Below, one piece after another: positions 38,550-48,422 of a DNA stretch of 64,000 nt. Positions within the stretch are counted from its first letter, which is position 1, and the number at the start of each line of letters is the position of its first letter. The translations under genes and the position numbers were made by a program. The notes under the pieces are model-generated. The model made no database searches. It was not told the DNA's origin and was given only the letters and a program-made list of their open reading frames with translations. Origin of the DNA: Glaesserella australis (GTDB lineage: Bacteria; Pseudomonadota; Gammaproteobacteria; Enterobacterales; Pasteurellaceae); contig NZ_PTPX01000018.1 in assembly GCF_003260095.1 (NCBI RefSeq), forward strand, positions 1 through 64,000, given 5' to 3'.

Positions 38550-41462
38550 TTATGCCTGATTACTCACTATCACCCTTAAACTATCTAATCGCCAATTCGC
38601 TTGTTCAAGCTGTTCTAACGATTTTTCTCGCAACTGCTCAAGGGCATTGACTTCATCGGCACGAATGTTTTTGTTCACGGCTTGAAGTGATGTCAAGCGG
38701 TGTAATTCTGCCGTTAAAGTGTGATCGGCATTTTGTTTGGCTTGAGCAATAAGAGCTTGGGCTTGCGGAGCAATTTTTGCTTCGCTAAGCGTAATCAACT
38801 TCTCAATATCGCCACGAGCCATTTTGACAATTTTATTCGCCATCTGTTTATTGACAGGCTTGAGCTGTTTTTCCAAACCGGCAAAGGAGACTTGCGATGC
38901 CATATCATTGCCCTTGCTATCAAGCAACACTCGTACTGGCGTTGGCGGTAGGAAACGGGTGAGCTGTAAGCCTTTCGGGGCTTGGGCTTCCACAATGTAA
39001 ACCGCTTCTAACAACAGCGTACCTGCAGGCAAGTTTTTATTCACGAGCAACGAAACAGCACTTTTACCAATATCGCCTGATGTAATAAGATCGATACCGT
39101 TGCGGATCATCGGGTGATCCCACGTTAAGAACAGTACATCTTCACGCATCAAGGCAAGTTCACGGTCAAAGGTAACGGTGTTGCCTTCTTCGGAAAGCCC
39201 CGGGAAATCAGGCACGAGCATATGCCCCGTTGGGCTAATTACAATGCTTTTTTCGCCTAAATCTTCCTGTTCAAGCCCGATCACATCAAATAAATTCAAA
39301 GTAAAATTCACCAACTGCGGATTGTTGTCTTGTTCTGCAATGGCTTGAGCGAGTTGTTGAGCCGTTTCACCGCCATTTGAATTGAGTTCAAGCAAGCGAT
39401 CTCGCCCTTTTTCCAGTTCAACTTTAAGCTGTTGCTGACGTTTGTGGGTCTGTTCCACAAAGCTCTCAAAGGCTTCATTGCGTTCAGGATTGAGCAAGAA
39501 AGCGGTCAGTTCTTGATGAAATTCTCTAAATAGCGTTGCCCCCATCGGACAAGTCTCTTCAAAGGCATTTAAGCCACGGTGATACCACTCAGCTAACAGC
39601 ATTTGGGTGGAATGGTTAAAGCACGGCACATAAATTTCAATGTCGTGTTTCTGCCCGATACGATCTAAACGCCCGATACTTTGCTCCAGCAAATCAGGAT
39701 TATCAGGCAAATTAAACAGCACCAAACGGCGAGCGAACTGGAAGTTTCGCCCTTCCGAACCGATACTCGAGCTAATCAGCACCTGCGCCCCTTCTTCCTG
39801 TTGAGCAAAGTAAGCGGACGCTTTATCACGCTCAACAATCGACATTTTCTCGTGGAACACCGCTGAACGAATACCTTCTTTTTCACGCAACACTTGCTCA
39901 AGCTGAATTGCCGTATCCGCCTGTTTACAGATCACCAAAATTTTCTCATCACGGTGATTTTTCAAGAACGTAATCAGCCACTCAATACGTGGGTCGAACT
40001 CGTGCCATTTGGCATTCGGGTTCATTCGTTGGAACATTCGCTCAGGATAGAGCAGATCGTCCATCTTATTTCCGCCCATCATTCCCATTACTTTCAAGGC
40101 GTTAGCATACTGACTGGGCATTTCCAACACAATTTCATTGTAAATACGGTGTGGGAAGCCTTTCACCCCTTGACGAGTATTGCGGAACAGCACTCGGCTT
40201 GTGCCGTGACGGTCGATCAGTTCACTAATCAACTCTTGACGCACATCTCGGCGTTGCTCTTCGCTTGCGTCCGAATTGATGATACGGAACATCGGTTCAA
40301 CATCTTCTTCCGCAAGCAATTCGCTGATACTTTCTTGCTCTTTGGCACTCAACGGCTTGTCGTTAAGCAAGGTCGCCACTGCATCGGCAACAGGCTGATA
40401 CTGTTTCTGCTCTGCGACAAAGGCTTGATAATCATAAAAACGGTCAGGATCTAACAGGGCTAAACGGGCAAAATGGCTCTCTTGCCCAAGCTGTTCAGGG
40501 GTTGCTGTAAGCAGTAACACCGACGCAATTTGTTTAGATAATTGAGCAACAAACTGATACGCCATACTCGGATTATGTTCGTCCCATTCCAAATGGTGAG
40601 CTTCATCGACAATCAACATATCCCAGTCTGCTTCCAACACCTGTTTTGCTCGCTGTGGAGAAGTCGCCAGCCAGTCGATAGATGCAATCACAAAGCTTTC
40701 TGTCTCAAACGGATTTTCGCTGATGTCGTTGTTATCTTCATCTTTTTTGGTGAAATCGGCACAGCGTTCTTCATCAAACAGGGAGAAATTCAGGCTAAAA
40801 CGGCGTAACATTTCCACTAACCACTGATGTTGCAAGCTCTCTGGCACTAACACCAACACTCGATCTACTCGCCCTGCGAACAGTTGCTGTTGCAAAATCA
40901 TACCCGCTTCAATGGTTTTACCTAAACCGACTTCATCGGCAAGTAACACGCGTGGGGCAAGGCGTTGCCCGACTTCTTTGGCGATATGTAACTGGTGGGG
41001 AATAAGACTTGCCCGAATGCCACGCATTCCACGCAATGCCGACTGAAATTGAGCCTGCTGATGTTTTAATGCACGATAACGCAAAGCAAAACGGTCGCTA
41101 CGGTCAATTTGGGCAGAGAAAAGACGATCCTGCGGTTTGCTGAAACTGACTTTGTGATCGAGTTGCATTTCAGGTAAAACGCTCTCTTCTTGAGTATCAA
41201 CACGTTTACCTAAATAGAGTGCAACCCCTTGATTTTCAATGACATCTTCTACATCTAACTGCCAGCCATCAACACTGGTGATGCGGTCGCCTTTTTGAAA
41301 TTGCACACGGGTTAAAGGGGCAACGGCAACAGCGTACACACGTTGTTCGTCCGATGCAGGAAATGAAAGGGTCACAGTGCGATTATCCACTGCGGTAACA
41401 ATGCCTAATCCTAAGTTATTTTCCGACTCGCTAATCCAACGTTGTCCGACGACAAAGCTCAT
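38550..41462 (-). CDS. rapA: RNA polymerase-associated ATPase RapA
   Basis: RapA is a Swi2/Snf2-type ATPase that binds RNA polymerase and helps recycle it. The 970-residue protein (E. coli 968) starts with tandem Tudor-like domains. It then has the helicase core: motif [14 protein letters not shown] (near residue 175), motif II DEAHH (near residue 284), and motifs V-VI in [22 protein letters not shown] and [11 protein letters not shown]. The long C-terminal domain is typical. It is a single-gene unit with a gap of 76 bp to dgt. Confidence 0.97.
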   Translation of the reverse strand: MSFVVGQRWISESENNLGLGIVTAVDNRTVTLSFPASDEQRVYAVAVAPLTRVQFQKGDRITSVDGWQLDVEDVIENQGVALYLGKRVDTQEESVLPEMQLDHKVSFSKPQDRLFSAQIDRSDRFALRYRALKHQQAQFQSALRGMRGIRASLIPHQLHIAKEVGQRLAPRVLLADEVGLGKTIEAGMILQQQLFAGRVDRVLVLVPESLQHQWLVEMLRRFSLNFSLFDEERCADFTKKDEDNNDISENPFETESFVIASIDWLATSPQRAKQVLEADWDMLIVDEAHHLEWDEHNPSMAYQFVAQLSKQIASVLLLTATPEQLGQESHFARLALLDPDRFYDYQAFVAEQKQYQPVADAVATLLNDKPLSAKEQESISELLAEEDVEPMFRIINSDASEEQRRDVRQELISELIDRHGTSRVLFRNTRQGVKGFPHRIYNEIVLEMPSQYANALKVMGMMGGNKMDDLLYPERMFQRMNPNAKWHEFDPRIEWLITFLKNHRDEKILVICKQADTAIQLEQVLREKEGIRSAVFHEKMSIVERDKASAYFAQQEEGAQVLISSSIGSEGRNFQFARRLVLFNLPDNPDLLEQSIGRLDRIGQKHDIEIYVPCFNHSTQMLLAEWYHRGLNAFEETCPMGATLFREFHQELTAFLLNPERNEAFESFVEQTHKRQQQLKVELEKGRDRLLELNSNGGETAQQLAQAIAEQDNNPQLVNFTLNLFDVIGLEQEDLGEKSIVISPTGHMLVPDFPGLSEEGNTVTFDRELALMREDVLFLTWDHPMIRNGIDLITSGDIGKSAVSLLVNKNLPAGTLLLEAVYIVEAQAPKGLQLTRFLPPTPVRVLLDSKGNDMASQVSFAGLEKQLKPVNKQMANKIVKMARGDIEKLITLSEAKIAPQAQALIAQAKQNADHTLTAELHRLTSLQAVNKNIRADEVNALEQLREKSLEQLEQANWRLDSLRVIVSNQA

Positions 41463-41538
41463 ACTTACCTCTCTGTTGTTCTACTTAAATTTTCGGGGCT
41501 ATTTTACCTGATTTTTTAGGGGCAAGCGGTAAGATTTA

Positions 41539-42861
41539 CTACAAACTTTGATATAACTTGAACGCTTGCCCGTCTGACATACTGGCAAGATAATCACAAA
41601 TTACTCGTGGGCGTTGTGGCATATCCATTTGTTGCCAACGCTCTGCCACAGGTTTTGGCAATAAGCGGGTTGGGTCACAACTGAGCATATCAAACAGATC
41701 CATCAAAATACGTTGCCCTTTATATTCCACCCGTTGCGTTTTAACATCGCAGATAACATATTGATAAACAAAGGTTTTTAGAATATCTAACACTGCTTGA
41801 ACTTCATCAGGCAAAATAGCATTAAAACGCAACAAGGGTTCTTCAAAATCAGCTGTCTCTGCCCATTTCACATTAGTAACAAAATAATTGACTAAGGCAC
41901 CAATCACATCTTTACGCTCATAGCGGTGAGTTGAGAACAATTTTTTACTGATTTCGGGGAGCATTTTTTGCACCCATTGCGACTCACATTGGCTTAAAGC
42001 TTGCTCTGCATTTTGCCACGATTGCGGGGTCACCATTCCGCCAACGATAGCGTCTTCTAAATCGTGAACACCATAGGCAATATCATCAGCAAGTTCCATA
42101 ATGCTACAATCCAACGACTTATAGCAGGTTTTATGGGGAAGCTGCGGATCTTCACTCAAGCTAATTTGCTGAAAACGGGCATTATCTAAAAGAGAAAGTG
42201 GCTCAAGTACCCATTCAAAAAAACGGCTATCATCACGAAAAATCCCCTTACTCGTTTTTAGATCGTGTAGATTGATATAACGGCTATTCGGGATCGCTTT
42301 CGGCTCTCGTGGCGTCGTGAGATCGATAAAAGTTGGATATTTAATAATGCCTAGCAAGGTTCGGCGAGTTAGATTCATTCCTGCACTTTGCGTGTAAGGC
42401 TCTAGTTGCGTCACAATTCGAAATGATTGAGCATTTCCTTCAAACCCGCCAAATGCTTGCATTTTATAATTTAACGCCATTTCTCCACCGTGACCGAACG
42501 GCGGGTGACCAATATCGTGGGCAAAACAAAGGGACTCAATAAGACTGCGAGATGGCAATAAAGCGGTCAGATCATCATTAAATTTTGCAAATGTTGGATC
42601 GGAACAGACCGCTTGAAAGCCTTGACGATCTTCTGCTAGCTTCGCTCGTAAGCTACTGCCAATTTGAGCAACTTCAAGGGAGTGAGTTAAACGTGTGCGA
42701 TAAAAATCATCTTCACCGACGGCGTGAATCTGTGTTTTTGCCTGTAAACAGCGAAAGGCTTCCGAATGGAGAATCCGTCCACGATCTCGCTGAAAAGGCG
42801 AGCGGTGATCTTGTTCTCTCTGTTTATCGGCTAAAAAACGTGATGTCCAAGCTGAATCCAT
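41539..42861 (-). CDS. dgt: dGTPase-like HD-domain deoxynucleotide triphosphohydrolase
   Basis: The 440-residue protein belongs to the dGTP triphosphohydrolase family. The metal-binding HD residues are visible as His60 (RLTHSLEVAQIG) and His115/Asp116 (FAHDIGHPPFGHGGE), with the family block RDRGRILHSEAFRCLQAKTQI near residue 26. Such enzymes remove triphosphate from dNTPs; relatives can limit phage by draining dNTPs, but nothing nearby indicates that role here. Two perfect hairpins lie just upstream of its start. Confidence 0.87.
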   Translation of the reverse strand: MDSAWTSRFLADKQREQDHRSPFQRDRGRILHSEAFRCLQAKTQIHAVGEDDFYRTRLTHSLEVAQIGSSLRAKLAEDRQGFQAVCSDPTFAKFNDDLTALLPSRSLIESLCFAHDIGHPPFGHGGEMALNYKMQAFGGFEGNAQSFRIVTQLEPYTQSAGMNLTRRTLLGIIKYPTFIDLTTPREPKAIPNSRYINLHDLKTSKGIFRDDSRFFEWVLEPLSLLDNARFQQISLSEDPQLPHKTCYKSLDCSIMELADDIAYGVHDLEDAIVGGMVTPQSWQNAEQALSQCESQWVQKMLPEISKKLFSTHRYERKDVIGALVNYFVTNVKWAETADFEEPLLRFNAILPDEVQAVLDILKTFVYQYVICDVKTQRVEYKGQRILMDLFDMLSCDPTRLLPKPVAERWQQMDMPQRPRVICDYLASMSDGQAFKLYQSL

Positions 42862-42879
42862 TTTCTTTCTCCCATTTTG

Positions 42880-42927
42880 CCTAGGGTTTCACCCTAGGTT
42901 AAGCATAAGTCCGCTCCTTTGGAGCGG
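42880..42927. promoter_or_regulatory. Paired perfect hairpins upstream of dgt
   Basis: CCTAGGGTTTCACCCTAGG (42880-42898) and CCGCTCCTTTGGAGCGG (42911-42927) are two strong hairpins separated by 12 bp. They start 19 bp before the dgt start codon and would form in its mRNA leader. No T-run accompanies either. They may control translation of dgt or be a mobile repeat. Confidence 0.5.
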
Positions 42928-43032
42928 TGTTAAAAGCGACAATGCCTGTTCAATTAATTAGTCTGAATTATCAATAACACTTAAGTTTAGGCTATAATAA
43001 CGGATAATTTTATTTGTTTAAACCTTATTCAA

Positions 43033-44352
43033 ATGGCGATCTTTTATTCCGACAAAATTGCAAAAAAATCCATTAAACCCACCGCTTTACAACGTTTTCA
43101 CATTCAATCTTTAGATTATCAAGGTTTGGGCGTGGCGAAAGTTGATGGCAAAACGTGGTTTGTTGAAAATGCTTTGCCCGATGAAACCGTCGAAGCTAAG
43201 GTTATCGAAGAAAAACGCCAATATGGTCGAGCGCAAGCGGTCAGATTTTTACAAAAATCTGCAAATCGCCAAGAGCCATTCTGTACTCTGTATAGTCGAT
43301 GTGGCGGTTGCCAAATGCAACATATCCCATTGGATTTACAACGTTCGACAAAGCAACAAACCTTATTTCAACGTTTACAAAAATTGCAAGCCGAACCCAT
43401 TTCACTTCAACCAATGCTTGTCGGACAAGGCACAACATATCGTCGCCGAGCGAAATTAAGTATTGCGATACAAAAAAATGAGTTGGTCATTGGCTTTCGC
43501 CAAGCCAATTCACAAGAGATTATTCCACTCACACAATGCGATGTACTTGAAGCTCCCCTTGCTCAACTTTTACCGAAATTACAACAACTTTTCGCACAAT
43601 GGAAAAATAAAAAACAGCTAGGGCATCTTGAGCTGGTGCGTGCAGATAACGGCATAGCCTTACTTCTTCGACATATTGGGGAACTTCATTCACAAGATCG
43701 TGCAAAATTAACAGCCTTTGCAGAGCAAGAAGATCTTCTCCTTTTTGTGATGACCGAAAAAGAGCAAATTGAACAATGGCGTGGCGAAACACCTTTCTAT
43801 CAAATTAACGGTTTAACGCTCACCTTTTCGATTCGTGATTTTATTCAGGTAAACCCTGAAATGAATCAATTGATGGTCAATAAAGCAATCGAATGGCTTG
43901 AGCTTAAAGGTGATGATCGTGTATTAGACTTATTCTGCGGTATGGGGAATTTTACCTTGCCGATCGCACCGCTTGTCGAAGAAGTCGTTGGCATAGAAGG
44001 CGTTGAGCCGATGGTTCAACAAGCAAAAGAGAATGCGAAACACAATCGCATCAACAACGCACATTTTTACCAAACGGACTTAGATCAACCCTTTGTCGAT
44101 CAGACTTGGGCAAAAACACAGTTTAATAAAGTTTTGCTCGACCCTGCTCGCAATGGCGCTTTATTCGCTCTCGATCATCTTTGTGCCTTAAAACCTGAAC
44201 GCATCGTTTATGTTTCTTGTAACCCCGCAACCTTAGTGCGTGATGCCGAAAAATTGATTGAGCAAGGCTATCGCTTAAAACAATCCGCTATGATTGATAT
44301 GTTTCCCCATACGGCACATTTGGAATCGATTTCGTTATTTATAAAAAGCTAA
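43033..44352 (+). CDS. rlmD: 23S rRNA (uracil-1939-C5)-methyltransferase RlmD
   Basis: RlmD methylates U1939 of 23S rRNA with S-adenosylmethionine. The 439-residue protein has an N-terminal TRAM domain and a [4Fe-4S] site at Cys84, Cys90, Cys93 (CTLYSRCGGC) and Cys169 (TQCDV). The methyltransferase domain has the SAM loop VLDLFCGMGNFTLPIA, and the catalytic Cys396 is in YVSCNPATL. All key residues are present. An extended -10 like TATAAT lies about 40 bp upstream. Confidence 0.95.
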   Translation: MAIFYSDKIAKKSIKPTALQRFHIQSLDYQGLGVAKVDGKTWFVENALPDETVEAKVIEEKRQYGRAQAVRFLQKSANRQEPFCTLYSRCGGCQMQHIPLDLQRSTKQQTLFQRLQKLQAEPISLQPMLVGQGTTYRRRAKLSIAIQKNELVIGFRQANSQEIIPLTQCDVLEAPLAQLLPKLQQLFAQWKNKKQLGHLELVRADNGIALLLRHIGELHSQDRAKLTAFAEQEDLLLFVMTEKEQIEQWRGETPFYQINGLTLTFSIRDFIQVNPEMNQLMVNKAIEWLELKGDDRVLDLFCGMGNFTLPIAPLVEEVVGIEGVEPMVQQAKENAKHNRINNAHFYQTDLDQPFVDQTWAKTQFNKVLLDPARNGALFALDHLCALKPERIVYVSCNPATLVRDAEKLIEQGYRLKQSAMIDMFPHTAHLESISLFIKS

Positions 44353-44428
44353 TTACTTAAATATAATGCCTAATAACTTAGGACAATTAAAATATATTAC
44401 GGATAGTTTATTTCTTATGTAAAATGAT

Positions 44429-44456
44429 AGGCGGTTATGTGACCGCCTTTATTTTT
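44429..44456 (+). terminator. Hairpin with T-run directly before the VIT-type gene
   Basis: AGGCGGTTATGTGACCGCCT forms a strong stem followed by TTATTTTT. It ends 11 bp before the next start codon, so it either terminates rlmD or, unusually, lies in the leader of the VIT-type gene. No other promoter is evident after it. Confidence 0.6.
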
Positions 44457-44467
44457 GGAAAATGATT

Positions 44468-45163
44468 ATGAAAATTCAACATGGGGAACATCATTTAAGC
44501 CATCGTAGCAATTGGTTACGAGCAAGCGTTCTAGGCGCAAATGATGGCTTAATTTCTTGCGCAAGTTTAATGACAGGTATGGTTGCGGCTCAACCTGAAT
44601 TTAATACATTGTTATTAACGGGTGTTTCTGCACTTGTGGGTGGCGCTATTTCAATGGCTGCAGGCGAATATGTTTCTGTTTATAGTCAAGCAGATACTGA
44701 AAAAGCCGATATGGAAATGGAAAAACGAGAATTAGAAATTCACCCAGAAGAAGAGTTACAAGAATTAGCTGAGATTTATCAGCAACGCGGTCTAACGCCC
44801 GAACTTTCCCTAGAAGTCGCAAAACAGCTTACAGCTCATAATGCCCTTGATGCCCATATGCGTGATGAAATTGGGATTTCAGAAGAGTCTTTCGCTAATC
44901 CATTACAAGCAGCACTATCATCTGCAGCAGCCTTTGCAGTAGGAGCAGTAATTCCACTACTCGTCGTATTATGTCTTCCAATAGATGCTATGCTAGTTGG
45001 TCTAATTATCTCTACATTATTTGGATTAGCTACATTAGGCTATGTATCTGCTAAATTAGGTGGAGCACCTGTTAGACCTGCAATTACACGTATCGTAATT
45101 TGGGGAGTCATTGCGATGGGAGTTACAGGGATGATTGGTAAACTCGTTGGAGTCACAGTATAG
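44468..45163 (+). CDS. VIT1/CCC1-family iron/manganese transporter
   Basis: The 231-residue protein belongs to the VIT1/CCC1 family. It shows WLRASVLGANDGLISCASLM, the first helix with the conserved Gly-Ala-Asn-Asp-Gly, and GGAISMAAGEYVSVYSQ. A central acidic, helical metal-binding segment (EKRELEIHPEEELQELAEIYQ) and two C-terminal helix pairs follow. Eukaryotic homologues export iron or manganese to the vacuole; bacterial ones probably efflux Fe(II) or Mn(II), which is inference here. I chose ATG 44468 (MKIQHGEHH) for its better spacing to GGA; ATG 44462 is possible. Divalent-cation choice is open. Confidence 0.87.
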   Translation: MKIQHGEHHLSHRSNWLRASVLGANDGLISCASLMTGMVAAQPEFNTLLLTGVSALVGGAISMAAGEYVSVYSQADTEKADMEMEKRELEIHPEEELQELAEIYQQRGLTPELSLEVAKQLTAHNALDAHMRDEIGISEESFANPLQAALSSAAAFAVGAVIPLLVVLCLPIDAMLVGLIISTLFGLATLGYVSAKLGGAPVRPAITRIVIWGVIAMGVTGMIGKLVGVTV

Positions 45164-45211
45164 TAAGAGATAAAAATGTATATTCTAAATTTGTAATTCC
45201 TTATCAAACAA

Positions 45212-45244
45212 AACAGGCTGAGAAAATCAGCCTGTTATTTTTTG
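45212..45244. terminator. Bidirectional terminator between the VIT-type gene and dcuB
   Basis: AACAGGCTGA and TCAGCCTGTT form a 10-bp stem followed by ATTTTTTTG. It lies between two convergent genes. Confidence 0.8.
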
Positions 45245-45264
45245 TAATGATACTATCTAGATAA

Positions 45265-46602
45265 CTAAATAATCACATTTGCAATCGCAACACCAACGCA
45301 ACACGCTACAACAACCCCAATTAAACCTGGTACCATGAAACTGTGGTTAAAGTAGAATTTACCAATTTTAGTTGTACCTGTTACGTCAAAGTTTACAGTT
45401 GCAATATCTGACGGGTAATTAGGAATAAAGAAGTAAGCATATGTTGCTGGCATTAAACCGACTAACAACGGTGCTGGTAAACCTAAGCCGATACCTACTG
45501 GTAATAACATTACCGCCGTTGCCGCTTGGCTATTGATTACCACAGAGACTGCAAAGAGTGCGAAAGCAAAGGTCCACGGATAAGTTTCAACCATTTCCGT
45601 AATACCCGCTTTAAATTGTGGCATTGCATATTGGAAGTAAGTGTCACTCATCCACGCAATCCCGAAAATCGCAATCGCTGCCACCATTCCTGATTTAAAC
45701 ACCACACCATTTGGTACGGTTTGTGGGTTAGTCTTAGTTGCAAGTAGAATGATACCACCGAAACAGAGCATCATCATTTGAATGATAAGTGACATTGAAA
45801 TCGGTTTGACTTTCTCACCTGTTGCCACTGTACGAATTTCTGGGAACATCGCAATCACAACAATAGTAGCTAATGAGAGCAAGAAAAGTAGCACCGCTGT
45901 TTTGGCTCCAGCTGGAAGTGCTTCATTTAATGTTGTACTTGTTGTGCTAAGAATACGCTCACGCCAAATAGGATCTTGCAAACGGCGTTGATATTCTGGA
46001 TCATCTTGTAATTCTTTACCACGACGTAAGCTATACAGAGAGAGTGCAATTGTACCAGCAAAAGTTGCAGGAACAGTTACACCAATAATGCTTAATAACG
46101 TCACATGCTCAAACCCTGGTAACTGCGTAATTTGTGCAAGATAAAATACTACAGCAGCGGAAAGTGGACTTGATGTAATAGCAAGTTGTGAAGCAACTGA
46201 AGATGCGGCCATTGGACGTTCTGGACGAATACCATTTTTAAGAGCAACATCCGCAATAATTGGCATTACAGAATAAACGGAATGACCTGTACCAAGCATA
46301 AAGGTCATAACATATGTAACGATAGGACCAAGTAATGTTACACGTTTTGGATTTTTACGTAAAATACGCTCCGCAATTTGTAGCATATATTTTAAGCCGC
46401 CTGCAGCTTCTAAAATAGATGCACAGGTAACTACAGCCAAAATAATTAACATTACATCGATAGGCGCTTTACCTGGTGGCATTCTTAAAATAAAGACTTC
46501 TACGGCTAGGCCTATTCCAGAAACAACACCTAAACCGATACCACCATAACGGCTACCCGCATAGAGAAAAGCTAATAGGAGTAAAAACTCAAAGTACAGC
46601 AT
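45265..46602 (-). CDS. dcuB: Anaerobic C4-dicarboxylate transporter DcuB
   Basis: DcuB exchanges fumarate and succinate across the inner membrane during anaerobic fumarate respiration. The 445-residue protein (E. coli DcuB 446) has about 10-12 helices. It contains family blocks GTGHSVYSVMPIIADVALKNGIRPERP, SSVASQLAITSSPLSAAVVF and PNYPSDIATVNFDVTGTTKIGKFYFNHSFMVPG. DcuB rather than DcuA is judged from length and overall resemblance and is less sure. An FNR-like site lies about 75 bp upstream, fitting anaerobic induction (FNR is called HlyX in A. pleuropneumoniae). Confidence 0.88.
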   Translation of the reverse strand: MLYFEFLLLLAFLYAGSRYGGIGLGVVSGIGLAVEVFILRMPPGKAPIDVMLIILAVVTCASILEAAGGLKYMLQIAERILRKNPKRVTLLGPIVTYVMTFMLGTGHSVYSVMPIIADVALKNGIRPERPMAASSVASQLAITSSPLSAAVVFYLAQITQLPGFEHVTLLSIIGVTVPATFAGTIALSLYSLRRGKELQDDPEYQRRLQDPIWRERILSTTSTTLNEALPAGAKTAVLLFLLSLATIVVIAMFPEIRTVATGEKVKPISMSLIIQMMMLCFGGIILLATKTNPQTVPNGVVFKSGMVAAIAIFGIAWMSDTYFQYAMPQFKAGITEMVETYPWTFAFALFAVSVVINSQAATAVMLLPVGIGLGLPAPLLVGLMPATYAYFFIPNYPSDIATVNFDVTGTTKIGKFYFNHSFMVPGLIGVVVACCVGVAIANVII

Positions 46603-46672
46603 AAAGACCTCATTGTAAAAAAAAGAATAACTAAATTTTAGCTAGTTATAATTAGTTTAGAAAGAGAAGAAT

Positions 46673-46686
46673 TTTATCTAAATCAA
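46673..46686 (-). promoter_or_regulatory. FNR/HlyX-like site upstream of dcuB
   Basis: TTTATCTAAATCAA matches 9 of 10 half-site bases of the FNR consensus TTGAT-N4-ATCAA. It lies 71-84 bp before the dcuB start, so a start point near 46638 would place it at the usual -41.5. Confidence 0.55.
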
Positions 46687-46790
46687 ACTTTTGCTTGTTT
46701 TTCTTTTATTCATTTTTTTCTTAATAAGCGGTCTGTTTTCTTTTGTTTTTTACATATATAAGAGCATATTTTGCTAAATATTGCTAAAAA

Positions 46791-46855
46791 TGTGATCTAG
46801 ATTACAAAACTAAAACGTTTTAGCAAAATTCACTTTCTCTGCTAAATCGTTTTAG
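46791..46855 (+). promoter_or_regulatory. scrA control region: CRP site and two LacI-type operators
   Basis: TGTGATCTAGATTACA (46791-46806) fits the CRP consensus except for one base in the second half. It is followed by CTAAAACGTTTTAG (46810-46823, a perfect palindrome) and CTAAATCGTTTTAG (46842-46855), 32 bp apart. A LacI/GalR-type repressor, probably ScrR, should bind both. The 310-bp gap 46603-46912 also carries the dcuB promoter and an AAGCGGTCTG uptake signal; no gene is visible in it. Confidence 0.75.
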
Positions 46856-46912
46856 TTAAAATGCAATCGTTTAAATTTTAATAATCTCACTCACACAAAA
46901 TAGGTGGTAACT

Positions 46913-48334
46913 ATGAACTTTCCTCAAATCGCTCAACAAGTGATTGATAAACTTGGGGGCAAAGAGAATATCTCTGCCGCAGCACACTGTGCAACCCGTT
47001 TACGTATGGTAGTTAAAGATGAATCTTTAATTGATAAGGAAGGCATTGAGAACATTGAAGGCGTCAAAGGTCAGTTCTCTGTGGCGGGTCAGTACCAAAT
47101 TATTTTTGGTTCAGGCACCGTAAACAAAGTTCACGCTGAATTAACCAACATTTTAGGTATTGGCGATATGAGTACAGCTGAAGTAGCAAGTGCTGGCGCA
47201 CAAAAACAAGGCGTCTTACAAGGTATCGTAAAAGGCTTAGCAGACATCTTCGTTCCGATTATTCCAGCAATCGTCGCAGGCGGTTTGTTAATGGGTATTC
47301 ACTCAATGCTCACCGCAAAAGGCTTCTTTGCTGAAGGTGTGAACGTTGTTGATATGTACCCTGGTATTGCGGATTTAGTGGACTTAATGAACACCTTCGC
47401 AAACGCACCATTCGTCTTCTTACCTGTTCTTTTAGGTTTCTCTGCTACTCGTAAATTTGGTGGTAACCCATTCTTAGGTGCAGCCCTTGGTATGTTATTA
47501 GTTCACCCTGCATTAGCAGATGGCTGGAACTATGCATTAACCCTTGCAAGTGGCAAAATCCAATATTGGAATGTGCTTGGTTTAGAAATTGAAAAAGTTG
47601 GCTATCAAGGTACTGTTATCCCAACATTAGTTTCTGCATGGGTATTAGCAACCTTAGAAAAAGGCTTCCGTAAAGTTGTTCCTTCATTCTTAGATAACTT
47701 AATTACCCCGTTATTCTCACTCTTTATCGCAGGTTTCTTAGCATTTACTATCATTGGCCCATTAGGCCGTGAAGCAGGTTCATTAATTAGCTTCGGTTTA
47801 ACTTGGTTATACGACACTCTAGGTTTCGTAGGTGGTGCGATCTTCGGTACATTCTATGCGCCAATCGTGATTACAGGTATGCACCAAACCTTTATCGCCG
47901 TAGAAACACAGTTATTAGCGGATATGGCAAACACTGGCGGTACATTCATCTTCCCAATCGCAGCAATGTCTAACATCGCACAAGGTGCAGCGTGTTTAGG
48001 TGCAGCATTTGTGATGAAAGATGCGAAAGTTCGTGGTATCGCAGTGCCATCTGGTATCTCTGCATTATTAGGTATCACAGAACCTGCGATGTTTGGTGTG
48101 AACTTACGTTACCGTTATCCATTCATTGCAGCGATGATCGCAGCAGGTACATCAAGCGCATTTATCGCCTTATTCAACGTAAAAGCAATTGCATTAGGCG
48201 CTGCGGGTTTACCAGGTATTCCATCAATCAAACCTGAAAGCCTTGCAATGTACTGTGTAGGTATGGCTATCTCTGCATCTATTGCCTTCGTAGTTACCGT
48301 TATTCTTGGTAAACGCGCTCAAGCGAAAGCGTAA
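46913..48334 (+). CDS. scrA: Sucrose-specific PTS permease, EIIBC component
   Basis: ScrA imports and phosphorylates sucrose to sucrose-6-phosphate. The 473-residue protein has an N-terminal EIIB domain with the phosphorylated Cys in AAAHCATRLRMVVKD (about residue 27). The EIIC domain covers residues from about 105 (ADIFVPIIPAIVAGG) and includes GMHQTFIAVE and SGISALLGITEPAMFGVN. Sucrose specificity is judged from resemblance to ScrA; other disaccharides are possible. I start it at ATG 46913 with the AGGTGG site, not at GTG 46904. No scrB hydrolase, scrK or scrR is adjacent, and an EIIA must come from elsewhere (glucose EIIA in related systems). Confidence 0.87.
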   Translation: MNFPQIAQQVIDKLGGKENISAAAHCATRLRMVVKDESLIDKEGIENIEGVKGQFSVAGQYQIIFGSGTVNKVHAELTNILGIGDMSTAEVASAGAQKQGVLQGIVKGLADIFVPIIPAIVAGGLLMGIHSMLTAKGFFAEGVNVVDMYPGIADLVDLMNTFANAPFVFLPVLLGFSATRKFGGNPFLGAALGMLLVHPALADGWNYALTLASGKIQYWNVLGLEIEKVGYQGTVIPTLVSAWVLATLEKGFRKVVPSFLDNLITPLFSLFIAGFLAFTIIGPLGREAGSLISFGLTWLYDTLGFVGGAIFGTFYAPIVITGMHQTFIAVETQLLADMANTGGTFIFPIAAMSNIAQGAACLGAAFVMKDAKVRGIAVPSGISALLGITEPAMFGVNLRYRYPFIAAMIAAGTSSAFIALFNVKAIALGAAGLPGIPSIKPESLAMYCVGMAISASIAFVVTVILGKRAQAKA

Positions 48335-48352
48335 TTAAACTTAAAAAAACAT

Positions 48353-48385
48353 AAGCCCTTTGAACCTTGTTCAAAGGGCTTTTTT
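48353..48385 (+). terminator. scrA terminator
   Basis: AAGCCCTTTGAAC and GTTCAAAGGGCTT pair with a short loop and are followed by TTTTT, about 18 nt after the scrA stop codon. It shows that scrA is a single-gene unit. Confidence 0.88.
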
Positions 48386-48422
48386 ATAAATAGGTAAAAA
48401 ATAAAATAAATCTCACCGCTTG

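Noticed and set aside
39894-40454. 186-codon open frame on the plus strand
   Set aside because: Lies wholly inside rapA on the opposite strand, where the rapA sequence is strongly conserved.
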